5,261 bases of DNA from Akkermansia sp. (GTDB taxonomy: Bacteria; Verrucomicrobiota; Verrucomicrobiia; Verrucomicrobiales; Akkermansiaceae). The translations under genes and the position numbers were made by a program. Below the pieces are notes generated by a model. That model was not told the origin of the DNA, ran no database searches, and worked only from the letters and a program-made list of their open reading frames with translations. Positions 1-5,261 of the stretch are shown here, in pieces; position 1 is the stretch's first letter, and each line of letters starts with the position of its first letter. The stretch covers positions 1 to 5,261 of the forward strand of contig JAFNWZ010000177.1 of the NCBI GenBank assembly GCA_017379255.1, written 5' to 3'.

Positions 1-3000
1 CAGTTGATTCTGAGCAGCGGATCTGAGCAGCACATCGGCGGCACGGTAGATATAGCTGCCAATATGACCTTGTACAGTAGCGCGGGGACAGATAACATGC
101 TGAAGCGCATAGACCATCTCAACGTGAGAGGTGGAAAAACACTTACGGTGGATGAAAATCATTGGAATACCATCTGGCAGTTTGATCAATTGACAGGTGA
201 GGGTGATATAAACTGGAATTCAGATACCAACCATGGCAGAACAGCCCGCCTGGTTATGGGCGGCACTGGTGAATTCTCCGGTAATATCAGCATGGTTCGC
301 AGATATGGTCATAGAAACCGCACGCACCAGGCCTACCTGCAGATAAATGGTAATTCTGCTGTGCGAGATGCTGCCATAGACCTGCAGGGCGGTGCCAATT
401 CCTATGCCACCCTGGCATTGAATGCAGATAAAGTGCAGCTCAAGGGGATTTCCGGCAATGAATATACGCATGTGATGCTGGGTGATGCACCGGCTGGTGA
501 CGGCTCTGCCGAGCGGACCAGTGCCCCAGCCTCTACCCGCAGCAGCACTCTGGTGCTGACCGGAAGCGGTGATTATACTTTCAGCGGCACTATCGGCGTG
601 GCTGAAAATACGGCTGGACAGGCTCTGAGCATTGTGAAAACCGGCACAGGCAGCCAGACTTTCAATGGAGCACACGCTGTGCTGGGGGATGTGACCGCCC
701 TGCAGGGGACCTTGAATATCACCACAGCCACGGTGCATGGAGATGTAGTCCTGGCAGCCGGAGCCAACCTGACACTGGGGAATACTTTTGTGCTGGGTGA
801 AGGAAAATCATTCACCGTGCAGGGAAATGCCCCGGCAACCACAGCTGCCACCTTTAACAGCACCCTGGTGCTGGATGGCGGTGTGCTGAACCTGGATATG
901 GGCAGCCTGGCAGCAGGTACTGCTGTGCTGAACCTGACCCAGGGTGCCAGAGTTGCATCCGGAGTTGTGCTGAATCTGAACAATACTGCGGTCTTGAGTG
1001 CCGGCAGCACGTACACGCTTATTTCCGGCAGTGGCAACTGGGCTGATCTGGAGGGCCATGTCACTATTAACGGATTGGATTATTTATCTGCCAGTATGGT
1101 GGGCTCATCTGACGGACTTCGCTTATCTTTTACGGCCAATGAGGAATATGCCTTCTGGAATGGAACGGCTGAAAACAAGACCTGGAGTGCCAGCCATTTT
1201 GGTGGGCAATCCCAGCTTACCGCTCCGAATTTTGTCTTTACCGATGCGGGGGCGGGCAATGAGGTACAGGTAGAAGGAACCTTCGCCGCGGGGAAAGCCA
1301 TTTTCAACTCTACAGAAGATTACAAGGTTGATGCCGCCGCTGCCGGTGCGCAGGTGACCGTGGAAACCCTGGAGCAGAATGGCAGCGGAACCACAACGCT
1401 GAGCTCTGCCGTGAAGGTGACGGGGGATACGCTTATCAATGATGGTACCCTGGTGCTGGCAAGCACTGGTATAGTGGAGGGCAAGGCCACGGGTAACGGT
1501 GTTCTGGAAATTGACTGGGGCAAAGGTAATGAAGGCGCTGTAAGCCTGCAGAACCTGCATGGATTGAAGGTGACCAGCGGTACCTTCAATGCGAATGCTT
1601 CAGAAATGGCGAATACTGAGTCTCTGAGCCTTGCTGTGGATGGTGAACTGGTTGTTGCGGCTGATTCCAATACCTCAATAAAGGCTGCTTTGCAGGCAGA
1701 GGGTGGTTGTTTTACCAAGGCTGGTAACGGCAAGCTTACCTGGGATATCAGCAGTGGCAACAGTGTGCTGGACACGGTCAACCTGGCCGGTGGCAACCTG
1801 GCGCTCAACATGGCAAAAGGCACGCTGAGCGTATCGGAACTGACTGGCAACCATACCCTGGAAAAATACGGTGAGGGTACACTCAATCTGAATTCCGGCA
1901 ATATCGAATCGCTGGTGCTGATTGGTGGCACAACCCATATTTCCGGTGCGGTAAGCCTGAATTTCAGCAACAATTCCATTTTCTCCATTGGTAAGGGTGA
2001 GGTGAACCTGAACAACGGGGCAGATATGGTTGTGCGCCGGTTTGTTTCCGGCAACACGAACAATTATAACCCGTCTCTTGTCACGATTAACGAAGGCGCG
2101 CAACTGGTCGTAACAGGTAACAATGATACGGATACTACTTCTGCATCTGTGCTGCTGGCGCATTGGAAGAATTCTGCCTCAACCCTGGTATTGAATGGAG
2201 GTTCTTTCACGGCGCAGAATGCGCGTATGCTGATGGGCTGGGATTCCGGCGGCTGCTTTGAGGCCCTTGCCGGCACGGCAACCCTGAAGGGTATGCTCTT
2301 CTCCTCCGAGCGCGGCAATGCTGACAGCTTCATCCTGGGGGCGGCAGAGACCGGCAGCGCTATTATCAACATCGGCTCCGGCGGCATTACCGGCATGGGC
2401 ACTAATGATACCGTGCAGCTGGGTATGGGCATGCTCAGGGCCGCGGAGGATTTCTCCATTTCCGGTTCTGCTGCGCTGGGCCTCATCGGTAGCGGTGAAG
2501 GCACTATCCTGGCTACCAATGGCCACACCATCACCGTGAATGCGCAGATAGCGGGTGAGGGCAACCTGACGAAGTGGGGCAATGGTACCCTTAATCTGAA
2601 TGCGGCTGCCAGTATGGGCAATATGTACGTGGAAGGCGGCGGTGCATTGAATATTGCCGCGGCGGTAGACATTGCCGGTGCTCTCGAAATAGGCACGCAG
2701 AATGTCGTTCTTGCGGCAGGGGCCGATGTCTCGGTAAACCAGCTTCAAATGGGCACGAACGCGAGATACCAGAACACCAGCCTGAGCATCGAGGCCGGCG
2801 CTACACTCCATATAACCGGGACTGAGTTTGCAGATACAGAGAATAAGGATGAACTTAACAGCCTGTTGCTGGCACATTGGAGTGATTCTGCCTCTACGAT
2901 GGTTCTGAATGGCGGCACCCTGGATGCAGGTGAAACCACCATGCTGATGGGCTGGGATTCCGGCGGTACGTTCAAGGTATCTGCCGGTGAGGCAAACCTG

Positions 3001-5028
3001 CAGGGCATTGCTTTCTGCACCAGCAGAAGTAATGCAGACAGCCTGATTCTGGGTGCTGCCGGTGCAGGCTCTGCCCGCATCAACATCGGCTCTGCCGGTA
3101 TCAGCGGAATCGGGAATAATGACACTGTGGACCTGGGCCGGGGCACGATTGGTGCCACTGCTGATTTCAGCATTACCGGCAGCAAGGCGCTGGCGCTTAC
3201 CGGCACGGGTGAGGGAACAGTCTTCGATACGGATGGGCACAGCGTCACCATCAACTCCGGGTTGACGGGCGGTGGAAACCTGACCAAGACCGGTGCTGGT
3301 AAACTCGTGCTGGATGGTGCCACGCTCAATATTGGTGCCGTAGTGGTGAATGGTGGCACACTTGAGCTTTCCAGCCGCAATAGTAAGGCTTTGCAGCAGG
3401 ATATCACAGTGAATGCCGGTGCTACTCTGGCCTTTGCCGGTACCGGGGCAGATCTTATCAACTACGATGTTTCCGGCAAAACAATCACCGTGGATGGCGG
3501 CAAGGTCGATTTCGGCACGACCCGCCAGTCCATGGGCAGCTGGGGACTCACGCTCAGGAACGGGGCATCTCTGACCGGTGCTGGCGCGTACTATACGTCT
3601 GCGCACAACAGTTACGCACAGACGGCCTATTCTGCCGCCCTTGATATTTACAAGGATTACATCATCAATGTTGAAAGCGGTGCAAACAGCATAGAATCCA
3701 ACATCCGCCTGCGTGATAAGAAACTCACCTTCGATGTGCAGGATAAAGCCAGCGTGAATGTGGGCGGGCGTATCCACTATGACGATAATCGGTATACCGG
3801 TACAATCGAGAAGCGGGGATCTGGCTCTCTGGTGCTTTCCGGTGCCAGCCAGATAAATAGCATCAGCCTGAAGGATGGCTCCCTGACTCTTGCCGGTGAA
3901 TCCAAGGTAAAGACACTCCGCCTTGAAGCTGGTGAATTCTCCCTGTCCGGTGCCGGAGCCGTAGAAAAAATTGATACGGCAGCGGGAATGGTATCGCTGG
4001 TTTCCACCGGTGACAGTGAAAAGCAAATCACCACTCTGGACGGTTCGATAGGTAAATCCGCAACGGGTACGTTGCGGCTGGAATCGCCTGTCCGCTTGAA
4101 GGTGAGCTCCGAGCTCTGGGGCAATGTGAATTCTGCTGTAGAACTGGCGCAAGGTGCGGAGCTGAATCACGCAGACTTCATCTTTACCAACAAGAAGGCA
4201 GATACCGCCGTGCTCAAAACCAGTTCAGCAGATGAGAGATACACCATCTCCAGTACCACCTACAGCTTGACGGACGGCTATATCAAACGCACTGGCGGTA
4301 GCGCCACACTGAGGAATCTGCTGGTCGACTCCGCTGTGGAAAATGCCGGCAACGGTGTGCTGAAGGTATACAACAGCCAGAACAGCCTTAACAGCGTGCA
4401 TGCCACCACAGGTGCTATCCGCCTGTTCGACCAGGCAGAACACCATCTGCAGGAGCTGAACGTGGGCGAAGGGCTGGAACTCTCGGCCTACACCGGGGTG
4501 AATGAAAAACTGGAAATGGTGGCGGAACTCCACATCGGCGGTTCTGCAGGTTTCGGTGCCGGGGCCACCATCAATGCCGACATGGTGCTGGAAAACCAGA
4601 CCGTGGTCGACCTGGGCGGTACCATCACCCTGCATGGCGCGCTCAACCTGCAGACCGGGCTGACACTTGGCGGCGATGTACTGGATGCGGTGCAGGGGCT
4701 CGGCACAGGTGAATCCTGCCTTTTGTTTACCGGAGTCACCCAGCTGAATGTGCAGCAACTGGAGCAGAGCGTGACGCTCTTTGCCATGCGCAGCCTGGCA
4801 GAGCAGACAGAGGACATGGTCTCATACGATCCGCTGATGGATGATATCCAGGTAGCTGCCTGTGATTACTTCAGCAACCTGGCATACAACCGGGGTCTGG
4901 TGCTCAGCTACAACAGCACGGACGGCACGGTAAGCATCACTAACACGCAGGCTGTGCCAGAGCCCGCTACGGCCACCCTCAGCCTGCTGGCCCTCACTGC
5001 CCTCGCCGCCCGCCGCCGGAGAAAGTAA
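1..5028 (+). CDS. 5'-truncated giant PATR beta-strand-repeat surface protein with PEP-CTERM sorting signal
   Basis: The frame is open from base 1. The TTG at base 4 has no room for a ribosome binding site, and no signal peptide follows it, so the real start is upstream. The visible part has about 1,675 residues. In order it holds: a conserved block (residues 1-200, with GGKTLTV, LTGEGDINWNS and GSGDYTFSGTIG); PATR repeats near 207-239, 567-601, 615-645, 851-884, 1089-1122 and 1266-1296; a WNGTAENKTW...FVFTDAG block near 385-414; two 238-residue tandem modules (644-1119); a C-terminal solenoid with GESCLLFTGV near 1569-1578; and a PEP-CTERM tail (1651-1674). Cysteines are very few and short beta-strands with NGG/GTL turns dominate, which fits a right-handed beta-solenoid. 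PATR sequences are known from autotransporter passengers, but no C-terminal barrel is present here. The inferred location is the cell surface or outer envelope after processing of the tail. Adhesion or a structural role is possible, but no catalytic motif is visible and the function is unknown. It closely resembles large Akkermansia proteins, by memory only. Confidence 0.93.
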   Translation, partial: QLILSSGSEQHIGGTVDIAANMTLYSSAGTDNMLKRIDHLNVRGGKTLTVDENHWNTIWQFDQLTGEGDINWNSDTNHGRTARLVMGGTGEFSGNISMVRRYGHRNRTHQAYLQINGNSAVRDAAIDLQGGANSYATLALNADKVQLKGISGNEYTHVMLGDAPAGDGSAERTSAPASTRSSTLVLTGSGDYTFSGTIGVAENTAGQALSIVKTGTGSQTFNGAHAVLGDVTALQGTLNITTATVHGDVVLAAGANLTLGNTFVLGEGKSFTVQGNAPATTAATFNSTLVLDGGVLNLDMGSLAAGTAVLNLTQGARVASGVVLNLNNTAVLSAGSTYTLISGSGNWADLEGHVTINGLDYLSASMVGSSDGLRLSFTANEEYAFWNGTAENKTWSASHFGGQSQLTAPNFVFTDAGAGNEVQVEGTFAAGKAIFNSTEDYKVDAAAAGAQVTVETLEQNGSGTTTLSSAVKVTGDTLINDGTLVLASTGIVEGKATGNGVLEIDWGKGNEGAVSLQNLHGLKVTSGTFNANASEMANTESLSLAVDGELVVAADSNTSIKAALQAEGGCFTKAGNGKLTWDISSGNSVLDTVNLAGGNLALNMAKGTLSVSELTGNHTLEKYGEGTLNLNSGNIESLVLIGGTTHISGAVSLNFSNNSIFSIGKGEVNLNNGADMVVRRFVSGNTNNYNPSLVTINEGAQLVVTGNNDTDTTSASVLLAHWKNSASTLVLNGGSFTAQNARMLMGWDSGGCFEALAGTATLKGMLFSSERGNADSFILGAAETGSAIINIGSGGITGMGTNDTVQLGMGMLRAAEDFSISGSAALGLIGSGEGTILATNGHTITVNAQIAGEGNLTKWGNGTLNLNAAASMGNMYVEGGGALNIAAAVDIAGALEIGTQNVVLAAGADVSVNQLQMGTNARYQNTSLSIEAGATLHITGTEFADTENKDELNSLLLAHWSDSASTMVLNGGTLDAGETTMLMGWDSGGTFKVSAGEANLQGIAFCTSRSNADSLILGAAGAGSARINIGSAGISGIGNNDTVDLGRGTIGATADFSITGSKALALTGTGEGTVFDTDGHSVTINSGLTGGGNLTKTGAGKLVLDGATLNIGAVVVNGGTLELSSRNSKALQQDITVNAGATLAFAGTGADLINYDVSGKTITVDGGKVDFGTTRQSMGSWGLTLRNGASLTGAGAYYTSAHNSYAQTAYSAALDIYKDYIINVESGANSIESNIRLRDKKLTFDVQDKASVNVGGRIHYDDNRYTGTIEKRGSGSLVLSGASQINSISLKDGSLTLAGESKVKTLRLEAGEFSLSGAGAVEKIDTAAGMVSLVSTGDSEKQITTLDGSIGKSATGTLRLESPVRLKVSSELWGNVNSAVELAQGAELNHADFIFTNKKADTAVLKTSSADERYTISSTTYSLTDGYIKRTGGSATLRNLLVDSAVENAGNGVLKVYNSQNSLNSVHATTGAIRLFDQAEHHLQELNVGEGLELSAYTGVNEKLEMVAELHIGGSAGFGAGATINADMVLENQTVVDLGGTITLHGALNLQTGLTLGGDVLDAVQGLGTGESCLLFTGVTQLNVQQLEQSVTLFAMRSLAEQTEDMVSYDPLMDDIQVAACDYFSNLAYNRGLVLSYNSTDGTVSITNTQAVPEPATATLSLLALTALAARRRRK
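622..720 (+). repeat. PATR (autotransporter-associated beta strand repeat) 1
   Basis: Residues 207-239 read ALSIVKTGTGSQTF, then a short turn and LQGTLNI. This is the PATR pattern of a strand, K-x-G-x-G-x-x-x-F/L, and a closing G-T-L strand. It directly follows GSGDYTFSGTIG, which resembles the start of a solenoid. Confidence 0.75.
1702..1806 (+). repeat. PATR 2
   Basis: Residues 567-601 contain GGCFTKAGNGKLTW followed by a strand-turn segment and LAGGNLAL. The TKxGxGKLTW core and the closing GGxL are typical of the repeat. It carries one of the protein's few cysteines. Confidence 0.75.
1846..1938 (+). repeat. PATR 3, immediately before module A
   Basis: Residues 615-645 read GNHTLEKYGEGTLNLN, then a strand and VLIGGTTH. 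The layout matches the PATRs closing modules A and B, so the order is PATR-core-PATR-core-PATR. The last residues overlap the aligned start of module A. Confidence 0.72.
1933..2646 (+). repeat. Tandem protein module, copy A (238 codons)
   Basis: This is the first of two adjacent, homologous in-frame segments. Landmarks are LLAHW (2152-2166), SAST then VLNGG, MLMGWDSGG (2227-2253), NADS, ILGAA, INIGS, NDTV, DFSI, GEGT, GH and a PATR beginning GNLTK at 2560. Each landmark from LLAHW onward recurs exactly 714 bases later in copy B. Copy A has four extra residues near its start (FSNNSIFSIG region) and lacks four found in copy B just before LLAHW, so the total lengths are equal. Copy boundaries are set by alignment and could be shifted by a few residues. 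Confidence 0.88.
2554..2655 (+). repeat. PATR 4, end of module A
   Basis: Residues 851-884 begin GEGNLTKWGNGTLNLN and end EGGGALNI. This is a close match to the PATR consensus, with Trp at the variable position after Lys. It aligns without gaps to PATR 5 at a 714-base offset. Confidence 0.85.
2647..3360 (+). repeat. Tandem protein module, copy B (238 codons)
   Basis: This second copy directly follows copy A. Over the last 169 codons (2863-3369 against 2149-2655) the two align without gaps, with about 95 identical residues by hand count (roughly 56%). Conserved landmarks include LLAHW (2866-2880), MLMGWDSGG (2941-2967), NADS, ILGAA, INIGS, NDTV (3118-3129), DFSI and GNLTK (3274-3288). The preceding TG residues lie only 702 bases apart, which places the compensating four-codon indels upstream of LLAHW. 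The divergence suggests an old duplication or two members of a module family. Confidence 0.88.
3268..3369 (+). repeat. PATR 5, end of module B
   Basis: Residues 1089-1122 begin GGGNLTKTGAGKLVLDGA and end NGGTLEL. This is the most canonical PATR in the window and anchors the family assignment of the whole protein. Confidence 0.9.
3799..3891 (+). repeat. PATR 6
   Basis: Residues 1266-1296 contain GTIEKRGSGSLVLSGAS followed by ISLKDGSLTL. The KxGxGxLVLSG core is clear. It follows a non-repeat segment ending in VGGRIHYDDNRYT and precedes the C-terminal solenoid. Confidence 0.82.
4954..5025 (+). other. PEP-CTERM-type C-terminal sorting signal (within the CDS)
   Basis: The last 24 residues (1651-1674) have the three-part layout of a PEP-CTERM signal: a VPEP motif, a hydrophobic stretch rich in Leu and Ala (about TLSLLALTALAA), and a basic end RRRRK directly before the stop. 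In this family the PEP tail is thought to be recognised by an exosortase, which removes it during transfer to the envelope. No exosortase gene is in the window. The exact tail wording matches what I recall from Akkermansia proteins. Confidence 0.92.
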
Positions 5029-5055
5029 AACCGCTCGCCGGGGGAAAAGCAGAAG

Positions 5056-5111
5056 GCAGAATGATAAGCTTGTGCACCGCCGTGTGGCGGTGCTCTGACT
5101 GAATATTCTGC
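5056..5111 (+). terminator. Nested hairpin downstream of the stop, probable transcript end
   Basis: Twenty-eight bases after the stop codon begins a nested inverted repeat. The inner stem is eight perfect pairs, GCACCGCC (5074-5081) with GGCGGTGC (5086-5093) around a GTGT loop. Outer arms GCAGAAT (5056-5062) and ATTCTGC (5105-5111) could close a longer structure with unpaired flanks. The position fits a transcription end or an mRNA-stabilising structure. There is no T-run after the inner stem, so it is not a textbook intrinsic terminator. Confidence 0.5.
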
Positions 5112-5170
5112 ATTCTGATTTCCACATGTGTCCCAAAGTTTCGTAGATTGTAATTTATCGGTCTATTCTG

Positions 5171-5261
5171 GCGCGCGGAGTGCGCGGATTTTTGAGCCCG
5201 TCAGGGCGGTATAAAGTAGCGCGGGGTGGAGCCGCGTTAGCGGCGGAACCCCGGGTAAATC
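5171..5261. repeat. GC-rich palindromic sequence, possible edge of an interspersed repeat
   Basis: The segment differs from the AT-richer spacer before it and has three short hairpins in a row (5172-5186, 5196-5207, 5222-5253). The last is the best: CGGGGT (5222-5227) pairs with ACCCCG (5248-5253), then a symmetric GGA/GGA internal loop, then GCCGC (5231-5235) with GCGGC (5240-5244) around GTTA. Such hairpin-rich stretches are often genome-wide intergenic repeats. No second copy is in the window and the sequence runs off its end, so repeat status is inferred. Confidence 0.35.
5172..5193 (+). terminator. Weak GC hairpin followed by five T
   Basis: CGCGC (5172-5176) can pair with GCGCG (5182-5186) around a GGAGT loop, and TTTTT follows at 5189-5193. 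The stem is only five pairs, but all are G-C and the T-run is well placed. It could be a second-line terminator, or an accidental part of the GC-rich repeat-like region that starts here. Confidence 0.3.

Noticed and set aside
4..6. TTG as the start codon of the large gene
   Set aside because: The frame is open at base 1, there is no room to see a ribosome binding site, and the residues after it are not a signal peptide, so the gene is cut by the window edge.
1320..2063. A 247-codon minus-strand open frame (and similar shorter ones at 573-1064, 2064-2696 and 2745-3461)
   Set aside because: These are Pro/Ser/Val-rich complements of Gly/Ala/Thr/Asn-rich sense codons, have no domain signature and lie inside the long coding frame.
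1933..3360. CRISPR-like or short tandem DNA repeats in the repeat-rich centre
   Set aside because: The repetition is at protein level with diverged DNA. Repeat units are coding, in frame and 714 bases long, with no short identical repeats and unique spacers.
2179..4170. A 663-codon open frame on the minus strand opposite the modules
   Set aside because: It lies wholly antisense to the well-supported PATR gene and has no recognisable domain. Its two similar halves simply mirror the module duplication. It is explained by the codon usage of the sense gene.
4822..5136. A 104-codon minus-strand frame covering the gene end and the spacer
   Set aside because: It overlaps the PEP-CTERM coding region and both arms of the 3' hairpin and shows no domain. 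There is no sign that it is translated.
5148..5215. Promoter-like pairs: TTGTAA (5148) with TATTCT (5164), and TTTTGA (5190) with TATAAA (5210)
   Set aside because: The spacings are about 10 and 14 bases, too short for a standard promoter, and no start codon with a ribosome binding site follows in the window.

Overview
The window is almost entirely one gene. A very long plus-strand reading frame is already open at base 1 and ends at the TAA at 5026-5028. It encodes at least 1,675 residues of a Gly/Asn/Thr/Ser/Ala-rich, beta-strand-repeat surface protein. Its true start and export signal lie upstream of the window. The protein has several copies of the 'autotransporter-associated beta strand repeat' type (PATR, TIGR02601-like: GNLTKxGxGxLxL...GGTL). 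It ends in a PEP-CTERM-type sorting tail (VPEP, a hydrophobic stretch, then RRRRK) and not in an autotransporter beta-barrel.

This combination, the wording of the C-terminal tail (PEPATATLSLLAL...AARRRRK), the N-terminal-side block and the moderate GC content strongly resemble the large PATR/PEP-CTERM proteins of Akkermansia (Verrucomicrobiota). The organism call comes from remembered family patterns, not from a search. Residue numbers below count Leu at base 4 as residue 1.

Layout of the gene: bases 1-600 hold a conserved non-repeat block. Bases 600-1140 hold the first PATR and beta-solenoid-like sequence. Bases 1141-1320 hold a WNGTAENKTW...FVFTDAG linker block. Bases 1320-1940 hold further solenoid and two PATRs. 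Bases 1933-3360 hold two tandem copies of a 238-codon module, the most striking internal structure. Bases 3361-3900 hold solenoid with a Tyr-rich insertion and a last PATR. Bases 3900-4950 hold a C-terminal solenoid and pre-anchor domain, and 4954-5025 the sorting signal.

The 233 bases after the stop hold no convincing gene. They contain a strong 8-bp GC hairpin nested in a second inverted repeat (possible transcript end), a weak hairpin plus T-run, and at the window edge a GC-rich imperfect palindrome that looks like the border of an interspersed repeat. No RNA gene, CRISPR array, transposase or multi-gene system is visible.
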